Shown: positions 47,040 through 56,747, counted from the stretch's first letter. The stretch is 61,621 bases of DNA from an uncultured Clostridium sp. (GCA_947384775.1 CANDIF010000007.1:1-61621), one strand, 5' to 3'. A program made the numbers and translations. Notes: a model not told the origin generated them from the letters alone.

Positions 47040-47068
47040 ATTGTAACATTTCTGTAAACAAATGTCAA
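47040..47068 (-). promoter_or_regulatory. Promoter of RNA candidate 2
   Basis: TTGACA (47068-47063), 17-nt spacer, TACAAT (47045-47040). Confidence 0.82.
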
Positions 47069-47159
47069 CAATTATACTTGTATTTTATGCAAATCTCTTT
47101 GTAATATACCTATTTTTAATCCATATACTAATTCTATTTTTGCTTTTATATATTATTAA

Positions 47160-47186
47160 TTATAATATTTGCATTTCATTTGCCAT
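47160..47186 (-). pseudogene. Stub resembling the start of a phage antirepressor
   Basis: MANEMQIL then a stop, with AAAAGAGGTG as a good ribosome site. Phage BRO-type antirepressors often start with a similar MNEMQIF. Eight residues are too few to be sure. Confidence 0.25.
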
Positions 47187-47203
47187 CTTCACACCTCTTT
47201 TAA

Positions 47204-47241
47204 ACAAAAAAATACATCAGGTTTTTATAGTCTGATGTATT
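47204..47241 (-). terminator. Terminator after the 47247 gene
   Basis: AATACATCAG (47211-47220) pairs with CTGATGTATT (47232-47241); seven U follow on the minus strand. Confidence 0.9.
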
Positions 47242-47246
47242 AAGTA

Positions 47247-47940
47247 TTATTTTACCTCTTCAAATGTAGTAATTTTTTTATCTTCTATATTTAGTACATA
47301 GCCTTTTTTATTATACCAATCATAGAAACTTAGCCCTACATTGTTTTCTATAATTGAATTTGATTTTACAGTTTCTATTGCAAAGCTATTTATATCATAG
47401 CTCAAAAATTGTTCATAGCTTATTTGTTCTTTCAATTCTTCTGAAAAAAGTAAATCATATATTTCTTTCTTACTACATTTTTGCATCATATTTTTAAAAG
47501 TTCTCTCTACTTCTACTTCAATATATCTCTTACTCTCAGTAAAACTTGTAAATTCTTTTATATAATTTTCATGTTCTTGTCTTATACTTTCCTCTTGATT
47601 TAAAACATTATTTGTTTCTTTTGTAATGTTTTTTTCATCATCACTTAATATACAAAATATGAATATCAAAAAAAATATAAATATAATAATTATTACACAA
47701 ATAGCAGTTTTATCTTCTTTTTTATTCTTGTTCTCATTTCCTGCTAATACTTTATCTGCGCTTACTGTAGTCTTATTATATATATGATTATATGCTGATT
47801 TTTTTGAATTTCTTAAATATCCCATTCCTTTTTTTCCATATCCGTGGTACTACCATTCGTTTTATTGTTCTTTTTCCTCTTCCTGTTATCCTACTTGAAA
47901 CTCTTTTATTTGCGCTAAATTTTCTCATTCCAGATTTCAT
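47247..47940 (-). CDS. PGYGKKG-type membrane protein, needs +1 shift at CGG 47844
   Basis: About 230 residues if read through. The first frame (from the ATG at 47940, AAGGAG 8 nt upstream) gives MKSGMRKFSANKRVSSRITG and then RTIKRMVVP before an in-frame CGG. Skipping the C yields Gly-YGKKGMGYLRNSKKSAYNHIYN, the motif of a family of small Firmicute proteins (TGR-x-KR...PGYGKKG-x-G...KKA-x-YN-x-x-YNKT). A membrane helix (ICVIIIIFIFFLIFIFCIL) and a soluble C-terminal domain ending KKITTFEEVK follow. The second frame alone would lose the conserved basic N-terminus. The family function is unknown. Strong terminator downstream. Confidence 0.68.
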
Positions 47941-47992
47941 AATATTACTCCTTGCAAATATTCTACAATGAATTGTAAAATATTGCAAGAAA

Positions 47993-48115
47993 TTAGAAGT
48001 CCTCTGCTCCTACTACTGTTTCATCTTTGTTTTCTACTTTGTTTAATTCTGTATATTCTTGTATTATAAGTGGTATTTCATCTATATAGAAGAACTTTAC
48101 GAAGCAATAAAACAA
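47993..48115 (-). pseudogene. Orphan C-terminal coding remnant
   Basis: An open frame with no good start reads FFYIDEIPLIIQEYTELNK and ends DETVVGAEDF. The acidic, protein-like tail without ribosome site or upstream frame suggests debris of a deleted gene, possibly phage. The 48116-48230 stretch contains nothing else I can support. Confidence 0.3.
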
Positions 48116-48230
48116 ATAACTTATAAAAAAACAAACAACTTATATATTTTTTCAAATAATCAGCAACAAGAAAAAACTTGCTAAAACCTGTTCAAACTTG
48201 TATGGTTAATAACAAATTAATAACAAACAA

Positions 48231-48261
48231 GAAATACCAAGTCACAAAAGCTTGGTATTTC
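48231..48261 (-). terminator. Terminator of rnj
   Basis: GAAATACCAAG (48231-48241) and CTTGGTATTTC (48251-48261); U-rich sequence follows on the minus strand. Confidence 0.85.
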
Positions 48262-48270
48262 AACATTTTT

Positions 48271-50070
48271 TTAAATTTCCATTATTATCGGAATTAACAT
48301 TGGTTGTCTCTTTGTTTTCTTGTATATATAGCTTCCTAATTCTTCTTTTATTACAGATTTTAATGTTGCCCAATCTGTTATATGTTTTTCCTCACATTTA
48401 GCTAATTCTATTCTTAATAGTTTCTTAATATCTTCCATTAAATTTTCTGACTCTCTTACATATACAAATCCACGACTTATTACATCTGGTCCTGCAACTA
48501 TTCTTCCGCTTCCTGAATCTAGTGTTAGCACTACCGCTATTAATCCATCTTGTGATAATTTTTGTCTATCTTTTAATACGATATTTCCTACATCTCCTAC
48601 TCCTAAGCCATCTACAAGAACTATTCCAGAAGTTACACTTCCATTAAATTTTGCTTCACTTTCACTTAATTCTAACACTCTTCCATTTCCTGTTATAAAT
48701 ATGTTTTCTGGTTTCATTCCTAATTTCTTAGCAGTTTCTGAATGTGCTATAAGCTGTCTATATTCTCCATGAACTGGTATAAAGTATTTTGGTTTTACTA
48801 AAGATAACATTAATTTTTGTTCTTCTTGGCAAGCATGTCCTGAAACATGTATATCTTCTAATGCATTGTATATAACTTCAGCTCCAATTGTCATTAACTC
48901 GTCTATTACTCTTGAAATGTATTTTTCATTTCCTGGTATTGGATTTGCTGATATTATTATAAAATCATTTGGTGTTATTTGAACTTTCCTATGCTCACCT
49001 GATGCCATTCTCGTTAATGCAGACATAGGCTCTCCTTGGCTTCCTGTTGTTATTATTACTAATCTATCATCTGGATATGATTTTATATTATCTATATCTA
49101 TAAAAACATTATCTGGAACTTTTATATATCCCAACTTTCTTGCTGTCTCTATCATGTTCACCATGCTTCTTCCACATATTGCTACTTTTCTTCTATACTT
49201 TACTGCAGAATTAACTATTTGCTGCACTCTGTGAACATTTGATGAGAAAGTTGCTACTACTATTCTTTTTGTGCAGTTTATAAATAGCTTGTCCAACACT
49301 TCTCCAACACTGCTTTCTGACATTGTATACCCTCTACGTTCAGCATTTGTACTATCAGACATAAGGGCTAAAACGCCTTTGTTACCTAGCTCTGCTAATC
49401 TTCCCAAATCCATAATTTCGCCATCTATCGGTGTATAATCTATTTTAAAATCTCCTGTATGGACTATTATTCCTGCAGGTGTATATATTGCAAGTGAACA
49501 TGCATCTGGAATACTATGTGTCATTCTTATAAATTCTACCTTCATTTTTCCTAATGATATTGTTTGCCCAGGAACTACAGTTTTTAATTTTGTACTTCTC
49601 AATAAATTGTGTTCTTCTAATTTATTTTGTATCAAACCAACTGTTAATTTTGTTGCATATATTGGTACATTTATCTGTTTTAATAAATATGGTATTCCTC
49701 CTATATGATCTTCATGACCATGTGTTATTACCAATCCTCTTATTTTTTCTTTATTTCTTTCTAGGTATGTCATATCAGGAATTACTAAATCTATTCCTAA
49801 CATTTCATCTTCTGGAAATCCTAATCCACAATCTACAATTACAATATCATCTTCACTTTCAAAAACTGTAAGGTTTTTACCTATTTCTAATATTCCTCCT
49901 AATGGTATTATTTTTATTTTTTCTTTCTTAAAAATTCTGTTTTCGTCTCTTTTATTAGTTCTTTTTCCTCCTCTTTTGTTTGTCTTTTTAATTTCTTTTG
50001 AAACTTCTTTTTTTACCTTTTTATATGGTTTTTGTGTTTTTTCCTTCTTAACGTTTTCTTCCATTTTCAT
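48271..50070 (-). CDS. rnj: Ribonuclease J
   Basis: 599 residues. Metallo-beta-lactamase/beta-CASP nuclease with 5'-exo and endonuclease activity in mRNA decay and rRNA maturation. Zinc motifs: ITHGHEDHIGG near residue 115, THSIPDAC, VHTGDFKID, then beta-CASP SDSTNAERRGYT and the C-terminal HVSGHACQEEQ. The first 50 residues are a Lys/Arg-rich extension (KKEKTQKPYKKVKKEVSKEI) not present in Bacillus RNase J1, perhaps for RNA binding. Start at 50070 with GGGAGAG close by. Long leader (about 270 nt) from a consensus promoter. Confidence 0.96.
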   Translation of the reverse strand: MKMEENVKKEKTQKPYKKVKKEVSKEIKKTNKRGGKRTNKRDENRIFKKEKIKIIPLGGILEIGKNLTVFESEDDIVIVDCGLGFPEDEMLGIDLVIPDMTYLERNKEKIRGLVITHGHEDHIGGIPYLLKQINVPIYATKLTVGLIQNKLEEHNLLRSTKLKTVVPGQTISLGKMKVEFIRMTHSIPDACSLAIYTPAGIIVHTGDFKIDYTPIDGEIMDLGRLAELGNKGVLALMSDSTNAERRGYTMSESSVGEVLDKLFINCTKRIVVATFSSNVHRVQQIVNSAVKYRRKVAICGRSMVNMIETARKLGYIKVPDNVFIDIDNIKSYPDDRLVIITTGSQGEPMSALTRMASGEHRKVQITPNDFIIISANPIPGNEKYISRVIDELMTIGAEVIYNALEDIHVSGHACQEEQKLMLSLVKPKYFIPVHGEYRQLIAHSETAKKLGMKPENIFITGNGRVLELSESEAKFNGSVTSGIVLVDGLGVGDVGNIVLKDRQKLSQDGLIAVVLTLDSGSGRIVAGPDVISRGFVYVRESENLMEDIKKLLRIELAKCEEKHITDWATLKSVIKEELGSYIYKKTKRQPMLIPIIMEI

Positions 50071-50137
50071 TTTCTCTCCCTTTATCTTTTTGTAGATTAA
50101 ACTATGTGATTAATATATAAATTGTGCAACACAATAA

Positions 50138-50154
50138 AAGTGGCTTTGCCACTT
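50138..50154 (-). promoter_or_regulatory. Hairpin in the rnj leader (possible attenuator)
   Basis: AAGTGGC-AAA-GCCACTT followed by TTATT on the RNA, about 70 nt before the start codon. A micro-frame MAKMRLYMINKKVFGKNM (50269-50325) lies upstream, but lacks a ribosome site. Confidence 0.5.
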
Positions 50155-50346
50155 ATTCAGAAATGCATATTATGTATAGAATTCTCACACCTTTTTATTT
50201 TTACAAATTTACTCCGAACTTTAGTAAAACAATATTAAACTTCTCGTATTTAATATTTAAATCCTTTCTTACATATTTTTTCCGAATACTTTTTTATTAA
50301 TCATATATAATCTCATTTTTGCCATTAGTTTGGCTTCACTTTTTAT

Positions 50347-50375
50347 ATTATACTCTTTTTTCCATAATTTGTCAA
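50347..50375 (-). promoter_or_regulatory. rnj promoter
   Basis: TTGACA (50375-50370), 17-nt spacer, TATAAT (50352-50347) on the minus strand, placing the start of transcription near 50340, about 270 nt before the rnj ATG. Confidence 0.85.
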
Positions 50376-50378
50376 CTT

Positions 50379-50408
50379 GAAAGGGTCGCTATAGCTTGCG
50401 ACCCTTTC
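50379..50408 (-). terminator. Terminator of valS
   Basis: GAAAGGGTCGC (50379-50389) and GCGACCCTTTC (50398-50408). It directly abuts the rnj -35 box. No long U-tract. Confidence 0.7.
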
Positions 50409-50419
50409 TTAATTATCCG

Positions 50420-53074
50420 TTATTTTAATTTACTTATTCTCTCTTCTATATTTGCTATCATTTCATTAAATCTTGCTAATTTTTCTTTTTCTTCCTCTAC
50501 TTTAGCTGCTGGTGCTTTTGCTAAAAATCCTGGATTTCCAAGCATTTTGTCTGTTTTTTCTTTTTCAACTAGAATTTTTTCTTTTTCTTTTTCGAGTCTT
50601 TGTCTTTCTTCTTCTATATTTACCAAATCTTCAAATGGCATGAATGCTTCTATCTCTGAAGTTACTACATTAACTGCGTTTTGAGGAATATCATCTTTGC
50701 TAATTTTTACTTCTATTTCTTCACTAAATCCTAGTTTCTTTAAAAATCCTTCTGATTCTTTTATTGCTGTTTCGTATTCTGGTTTAACAACTAAAATTAG
50801 TTTTGATTTCTTTGAGGGATGCACATTCATTTGTGTTCTTATATTTCTTATTCCTGCAATTAATTCTTTTATTTGCTCTATTTTCTCTTCGTCATCTTTA
50901 AAGTCTAAATTTGAATTATGTTCAGGATAATTTGATATCATTATGCTTTCATCATTATTATACAATTCTTTATAAATCTTTTCTGTTACAAATGGCATAA
51001 ATGGATGTAATAGTTTTAGTGCATCTCCTAATACTTTATTTAAAACATATTGTGCTACTTTTCTTGTTTGACTTTCTTTGTCATATAGTCTTGTTTTTAC
51101 AATTTCTATATACCAATCACAAAATTCATTCCATATAAATGTGTATATTTTATCTAGTGCTACTCCTAAGTCATAATTATCTATATTTACTTTTACTTCT
51201 TTTGCTAGTGTATTTAATTTTGATATTATCCATTTATCTTCAATTGCTAATTCGTTTATAACTTCTGATATGCCTTTTTTTAGGTAATTTTCATCAGCAT
51301 CTTCTAAATTCATTAAAACAAATTTTGCTGCATTCCAAATTTTGTTTCCGAAGTTTCCTGCTGCTTCTAGCTTTTCTGGTAAAAACCTCATATCATTTCC
51401 TGCTGATGTTCCTGAAACTAATGAAAATCTTAAACTATCTGTACCATATTTTTCAATTATTTCTAATGGGTCAATTCCATTTCCTAAGCTTTTAGACATT
51501 TTTCTTCCTTGACTGTCTCTTACAATTCCATGTATAAATACGTCTTTAAATGGTACCTCTCCTGTTTGTTCAAGTGATGAAAACATCATTCTTACTACCC
51601 AGAAGAAAATTATATCATAACCTGTAACTAATGTATTTGTTGGGAAAAATGTTTTTAAATCATCTGTTTTTTCTGGCCAACCAAGTGTTGAAAATGGCCA
51701 TAATGCTGAACTAAACCATGTATCTAATGTGTCTGGGTCTTGCTCTAATTTTGTACTTCCACATTTTGAACATTTTTCTGGTTTATGAACATCTACATTT
51801 ATCTCTCCACAATCTTCACAATAATATGCTGGTATTTGATGTCCCCACCAAATTTGACGTGATATACACCAGTCTTGAATATTTTCTAACCAGTTAAAAT
51901 ATGTTTTTTCAAATTTCTCTGGTACAAATCTTGTTTTTCCAGTTTTAACTGCTTCTATTGCAGGTTTTGCAAGTTCTTTCATTGCAACAAACCATTGGTC
52001 TGAAACTTTTGGTTCTATTGTATGTCCACATCTATCATGTTTTGCAACATTATGTGTATAATCTTCTATTTTTACAAGTACTCCTAATTCTTTTAGCTTT
52101 TCTACTATTAGTTTTCTTGCTTCGTACATATCTAATCCCTTATATTCTGGCACTAAATCATTCATTTTGAAATTTTCATCAAATACTTCTATTATTTCTA
52201 AGTTATGTGATAATCCTGCTTGATAATCATTTGGGTCGTGTGCTGGAGTTATTTTAACACAACCTGTTCCAAATTCTTTTTCTACAAATTCATCAGCTAT
52301 AATTGGAATTTCTTTATTCATTATTGGAAGTATACATGTTTTTCCTACTAAATCTTTATATCTTTCATCATCTGGATGTACTGCAACTGCTGTATCTCCA
52401 AGCATTGTTTCAGGTCTTGTTGTAGCTACTGTTAAATATGTGTTCTCTGTTCCTGTAACTTTATATTTTATATGCCATAAATGAGTACCTTCTTCCTCGT
52501 ATACCGCTTCTGCATCTGATATTGATGTATTACAACATGGACACCAATTTATCATTCTTTTTCCTTTATATATAAGTCCTTTATCATATAACTTTTTAAA
52601 TACTGTTAAAACTGCTTTTGAAAGTCCTTCATCCATTGTAAATCTTGAACGTGACCAATCAGCAGAACAGCCCAATCTTTTTTGTTGTTTTACTATTGTT
52701 CCACCATAAAGTTCTGTCCACTCCCAAGCTTTTTTCAAGAACTCTTCTCTTCCTAAATCGTGCTTATCTATTCCTTCTCCTTTTAATTTTTCTACAATTT
52801 TAACCTCTGTAGAAATTGCAGCATGGTCTGTTCCTGGAACCCATAAAGTATTATATCCTTGCATTCTTTTATATCTTATTAAGATATCTTGCAAAGTTCC
52901 ATCTAAAGCATGCCCCATATGTAATTTCCCTGTAACATTTGGAGGTGGCATCATTATGCAATAGCTTTCCTTTTCTTTATTTCCACTTGGTTTAAAATAT
53001 CCTTTTTGTTCCCAATTATTATATAACTCTTCTTCAAAGTCATTTGGTTCGTACTTTCCTTCTAAATTATGCAT
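50420..53074 (-). CDS. valS: Valine--tRNA ligase
   Basis: 884 residues, class I. PPPNVTGKLHMGHAL holds the HIGH motif near 45-57; zinc-type CPCCNTSISDAE and CEDCGEINVDVHKPEKCSKC segments; RKMSKSLGNGIDP is KMSKS near 527; the editing domain is present. A C-terminal coiled coil starts near residue 815 (RLEKEKEKILVEKEK). Full length. No T-box upstream: the gap 53075-53267 holds repeat elements. AGGGAATG before the ATG at 53074. Confidence 0.97.
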   Translation of the reverse strand: MHNLEGKYEPNDFEEELYNNWEQKGYFKPSGNKEKESYCIMMPPPNVTGKLHMGHALDGTLQDILIRYKRMQGYNTLWVPGTDHAAISTEVKIVEKLKGEGIDKHDLGREEFLKKAWEWTELYGGTIVKQQKRLGCSADWSRSRFTMDEGLSKAVLTVFKKLYDKGLIYKGKRMINWCPCCNTSISDAEAVYEEEGTHLWHIKYKVTGTENTYLTVATTRPETMLGDTAVAVHPDDERYKDLVGKTCILPIMNKEIPIIADEFVEKEFGTGCVKITPAHDPNDYQAGLSHNLEIIEVFDENFKMNDLVPEYKGLDMYEARKLIVEKLKELGVLVKIEDYTHNVAKHDRCGHTIEPKVSDQWFVAMKELAKPAIEAVKTGKTRFVPEKFEKTYFNWLENIQDWCISRQIWWGHQIPAYYCEDCGEINVDVHKPEKCSKCGSTKLEQDPDTLDTWFSSALWPFSTLGWPEKTDDLKTFFPTNTLVTGYDIIFFWVVRMMFSSLEQTGEVPFKDVFIHGIVRDSQGRKMSKSLGNGIDPLEIIEKYGTDSLRFSLVSGTSAGNDMRFLPEKLEAAGNFGNKIWNAAKFVLMNLEDADENYLKKGISEVINELAIEDKWIISKLNTLAKEVKVNIDNYDLGVALDKIYTFIWNEFCDWYIEIVKTRLYDKESQTRKVAQYVLNKVLGDALKLLHPFMPFVTEKIYKELYNNDESIMISNYPEHNSNLDFKDDEEKIEQIKELIAGIRNIRTQMNVHPSKKSKLILVVKPEYETAIKESEGFLKKLGFSEEIEVKISKDDIPQNAVNVVTSEIEAFMPFEDLVNIEEERQRLEKEKEKILVEKEKTDKMLGNPGFLAKAPAAKVEEEKEKLARFNEMIANIEERISKLK

Positions 53075-53125
53075 TTTATCACATTCCCTTCTTGTATAAA
53101 AATTGATTATTTTATAGTAGTTTTT

Positions 53126-53209
53126 AGCTCCACGTGGATGTTCATTTTTAAAATTTTAAGCAACCGCATTAAAATTTTAAAAATTGAACATCCAGCAAGA
53201 TGGAGCGGA
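53126..53209. repeat. Palindromic element A, copy 4
   Basis: AGCTCCACGTGGATGTTCAT at one end, and TTGAACATCCAGCAAGATGG then AGCGGA at the other. Best-formed copy of the family. Confidence 0.88.
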
Positions 53210-53221
53210 TTTTAATTTTTA

Positions 53222-53248
53222 GGAACGACACGGAGGTCGTTCCCTACA
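53222..53248. repeat. Short hairpin ending CCCTAC
   Basis: GGAACGAC (53222-53229) pairs with GTCGTTCC (53236-53243), then CTACA. Placed between element A and the rpoD stop. Confidence 0.6.
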
Positions 53249-53267
53249 TAACTTCATAGAATATATC

Positions 53268-54431
53268 TTAATTCATATAGTCACGTAATTTTTTACTTCT
53301 GCTCGGATGTCTTAGTTTTCTTAATGCCTTTGCTTCAATTTGTCTTATTCTTTCTCTTGTGACCATAAATTCTTTTCCTACTTCTTCTAGTGTTCTTGCT
53401 CTTCCATCTTCTAGTCCAAATCTTAGTTTTAATACTTTTGCTTCTCTAGGAGTTAATGTATTCATTACTTCTTCTAACTGTTCTTTCATTAATGTAAATG
53501 ATGCTGAATCTTGAGGTGCTGGACTGTCTTCATCTTGTATAAAGTCTCCTAAGTGACTATCATCTTCTTCACCTATTGGTGTTTCTAATGAGACTGGATC
53601 TTGTGCAATCTTTTGAATTTCCATTACTTTTTCAACTGGTAAATCCATTTCCTCTGCGATTTCCTCTGGCGTTGGTTCTCTTCCCAATCTTTGTAATAAT
53701 AGTCTTGAAGTTCTTATTAATCTATTTATTGTTTCTACCATATGAACTGGTATTCTTATTGTTCTTGCTTGATCTGCTATAGCTCTTGTTATAGCTTGTC
53801 TAATCCACCAAGTCGCATAAGTACTAAATTTATATCCTTTTGTGTAATCAAATTTTTCAACTGCTTTTATTAGTCCCATATTTCCTTCTTGAATTAAATC
53901 TAAGAATAATAAACCTCTACCAACATACTTTTTAGCAATACTTACAACTAGCCTTAAATTTGCTTCTGATAATCTTCTCTTTGCTTCTTCGTCTCCATCT
54001 AATATTCTTTTTGCTAATTCCAATTCTTCATCAAATGATAGCAATTCTATTTTCCCAATTTCTCTTAAATACATTCTAACTGGATCATCTGTATTTACAC
54101 CATCTAAAGGAATTTTATCAATTTCTTCTAATTTAATGTCTTCTACTTCTTCTAAATCTTCTAATTCAGGCTCATCCAAGTCGTCTCCGTCTTTTAACAC
54201 ATCGACTCCCATTTCTTCCATAGCATCAAAAACTTTATCTATTTGTTCTGGATTTATATCACCTAATTGTGTTGCTAATTCTCCATATGTTATATTTCCT
54301 TTTTCTTTAGCCTTTTTTATTATTTCATTTACTTTTTGAGTGGTATCTTCTTGATTTAGTTCTTCTTTCTTTTCTGCGACTTCTAGTTCTTTTTCTTTAT
54401 TTTCTTTTTTTGTCTTTTTCTCTTCACTCAT
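53268..54431 (-). CDS. rpoD: Principal RNA polymerase sigma factor
   Basis: 387 residues. Sigma-A recognises TTGACA/TATAAT promoters, many of which occur in this window. Region 1.1 ([20 protein letters not shown]), region 1.2 ([12 protein letters not shown]), region 2 ([32 protein letters not shown]), region 3 and region 4 ([35 protein letters not shown]). A Lys/Glu-rich N-terminus is extra. It follows dnaG by 23 nt, the conserved macromolecular-synthesis arrangement (rpsU is not seen). Confidence 0.98.
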   Translation of the reverse strand: MSEEKKTKKENKEKELEVAEKKEELNQEDTTQKVNEIIKKAKEKGNITYGELATQLGDINPEQIDKVFDAMEEMGVDVLKDGDDLDEPELEDLEEVEDIKLEEIDKIPLDGVNTDDPVRMYLREIGKIELLSFDEELELAKRILDGDEEAKRRLSEANLRLVVSIAKKYVGRGLLFLDLIQEGNMGLIKAVEKFDYTKGYKFSTYATWWIRQAITRAIADQARTIRIPVHMVETINRLIRTSRLLLQRLGREPTPEEIAEEMDLPVEKVMEIQKIAQDPVSLETPIGEEDDSHLGDFIQDEDSPAPQDSASFTLMKEQLEEVMNTLTPREAKVLKLRFGLEDGRARTLEEVGKEFMVTRERIRQIEAKALRKLRHPSRSKKLRDYMN

Positions 54432-54454
54432 ACCAATTTCCTCCTTCTTGGTAG

Positions 54455-56234
54455 TTACTTTATTTTTATTGATTCTAGTATTAAATCGTGTATTTGCCCA
54501 TCTATTGTTTCTTTTTCTTCTGGCGTCAAATCTGGATTTTTTTGCATTTCTATTAGTTCTTGTTTTCTCATATTTAGTTTTGCTTTTTTATATGTTTTTA
54601 TTATATCCTTAATTAATTTTTGATCCCTATTAGTCTGATACTCTTCTGATAGCAGTTCTGTTAATCTACTAATTACTTTCTCATCTTCTGCAAAAGAATT
54701 CATTAATGTATTACTAACATTATTACTATTGCCTTTTTCAAATTCTTCATACAATTTTTTCAATATTTTTTTATTTGTTTCTGATTTTAAGTCATCAACA
54801 GTTACATCTTGTTTTATTTGGTTATATCCATTTTCTTGTTCATTTATTAACATTGCTATAATTGACTTTTCTCTTTCAATAAGTATTTTTTCAACTTCTT
54901 CCTTTTGCACTCTTATAACTGGTGATCTAGATAGCACTTTGGGTCCTGCTGTTTTTCCTGTTATTTTATTTATCTCTGCATAAATAGCTTCCTTTGAAAT
55001 TCCATATTCTTTTGAAATATCAGTTAAATAAATTTCTTGTTCAATCTTGCTATTTACAGATGTCAATAACTTTGCTATTTCTTTTAAAAATCTTATCCTG
55101 TCGTTTGTATTTTTCAAGTCTAAGTCTTTCTTTAAAACTTTTGTTTTAAACTGCACTAAAGAAATCGCATCATTGATAAGAAGTTTAAACCTTCCATTAC
55201 CATATTTTATAACATATTCATCTGGATCCTTTGCGCCTTCCATTTGAAGAATTCTTACGTCACACCCCATATTTGTAAGTATGTCTAATCCTCTTAATGT
55301 GGCAGCTTGTCCTGCTCCATCTGAGTCATAAGATATTATAACTTTTTCTGAATATTTTCTAAGTAATCTTCCTTGCATTTCTGTAAGTGCTGTTCCGAAG
55401 TGAAGCAACTGCATTCGAAATACCTCTTTGATGTAATGATACTGCATCCATATAGCCTTCTACAATTACTAAATTAGTTTCATCTGAATTTTTTGCTATA
55501 TTCAATGCATATAAGTTTCTTCCTTTGCTGTATACAATTCCTTCTGGTGAATTTATATATTTTGGTAAAGAATTATCTAAAACTCTTCCTCCAAAAGCAA
55601 TATATCTATTTTTTATATCTTGTATTGGAAACATCAATCTATTTCTAAATACATCAACATATCCTGAACTTGTTTTCTTTACTAAATTAGATGCTACTAT
55701 TTCCTCATCATTAAACCCTTTTGCCCTTAATGTTGTATATACCTCTGTTCCGCCATTTGCGTATCCTATCATAAATTTCTTTAGAGTATTATTATCTAGT
55801 CTTCTTTTTTTCACATACTCTTGTGCAATTTTGGCTTGTGGCTTATATAAATTCTCATGGTATAACTCTGCAACTATTTGGTTTATAGAATAGACTTTTT
55901 CTTTTAATATTTGTCTTTTATTATCACCATCATTATCTATTGTTGGCAAAGCGATTCCTGCTTTTTCTGCGAGCATTTCAATACTTTCTCTATAACCTAA
56001 GTTCTCAATTCTATTTATAAAAGTAATTACATCTCCTCCAACTCCACATCCAAAGCAATGGAATATTTGCTTATCTGGAGAAACAGAAAAAGAGGGGGTT
56101 TTTTCTTTGTGGAAAGGACATAATCCTAAAAAGTTTCTACCTCTTCTTTTTAATATTACATATTGTGATATAATGTCTACTATATCGTTACTGCTTTTTA
56201 TCTCTTCAATCAATTCATCACTATATCGCACCAT
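54455..56234 (-). CDS. dnaG: DNA primase, needs +1 shift at CGG 55397
   Basis: Essential enzyme that makes RNA primers. About 592 residues if read through, the normal size. The first frame carries the zinc finger ([30 protein letters not shown]) and the start of TOPRIM ([16 protein letters not shown]), reaching NAVASL, then an in-frame CGG and a stop 12 codons later. Skipping the C gives [15 protein letters not shown], so NAVAS-LGTALTE is restored exactly as in other primases. [20 protein letters not shown] (TOPRIM DxD) and the C-terminal helicase-interacting domain follow. ATG at 56234 with AAAGGTG. Upstream of rpoD as usual. Confidence 0.92.
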
Positions 56235-56350
56235 ATTCTAGCACCTTTCTTTTCACATATATATTATTCGACATAGCTTAATTAAATCCTTCTTTTATTT
56301 ACATAATTCTTGTTTTTTTCTGTCATTTTGTTTACTTTTTCATTTATAGA

Positions 56351-56386
56351 GAAAAACACTAAACCTATCTTTAATAAGTCTAGTGT
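56351..56386 (-). terminator. Terminator of mazF
   Basis: ACACTA/TAGTGT outer stem with a wobble-rich inner stem; UUUUUC follows on the minus strand just after the mazF stop. Confidence 0.7.
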
Positions 56387-56393
56387 CCTTCTA

Positions 56394-56747
56394 TCATTCT
56401 TCTAAGCCGAAACTTACTCCTAATGCATTATTAATTTGATTCATTATAATATTATTATCATCTATATGACCTATTTTTTCTTTTAATCTACTTTTATCTA
56501 TAGTTCTAATTTGTTCTGCCAATATTACTGAATCTGATTTTAGTCCAAATTTTTCATCATTTAGTTCTATATGTGTAGGCAATTTATTTTTATTTAATTG
56601 CGATGTTATTGCTGACACTATCACTGTTGGACTATACTTATTTCCCATATCATTTTGTATTACTAATACTGGTCTTATTCCTCCTTGTTCTGAACCTACT
56701 ACTGGACTTAAATCTGCATAAAACATATCTCCTCTTTTTATTACCAT
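56394..56747 (-). CDS. ndoA: MazF/NdoA-type mRNA endoribonuclease toxin
   Basis: 117 residues. Sequence-specific RNA cleavage toxin. [21 protein letters not shown] is the diagnostic start; [20 protein letters not shown] and [16 protein letters not shown] follow. The usual MazE/EndoAI antitoxin, normally just upstream, is missing: the GerS-like gene ends 75 nt before. AAGAGTG-type spacing precedes the ATG at 56747. Ends in TGA, showing TGA is a stop here. Whether the antitoxin is elsewhere cannot be seen. Confidence 0.93.
   Translation of the reverse strand: MVIKRGDMFYADLSPVVGSEQGGIRPVLVIQNDMGNKYSPTVIVSAITSQLNKNKLPTHIELNDEKFGLKSDSVILAEQIRTIDKSRLKEKIGHIDDNNIIMNQINNALGVSFGLEE

Noticed and set aside
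46918..47045. RNA candidate 2 as a riboswitch of a downstream gene
   Set aside because: No gene follows it on its strand before the DUF3800 gene, which runs opposite; it has its own terminator.
50269..50325. 18-codon leader peptide before rnj
   Set aside because: Reads MAKMRLYMINKKVFGKNM but has no ribosome site; mentioned only within the leader entry.
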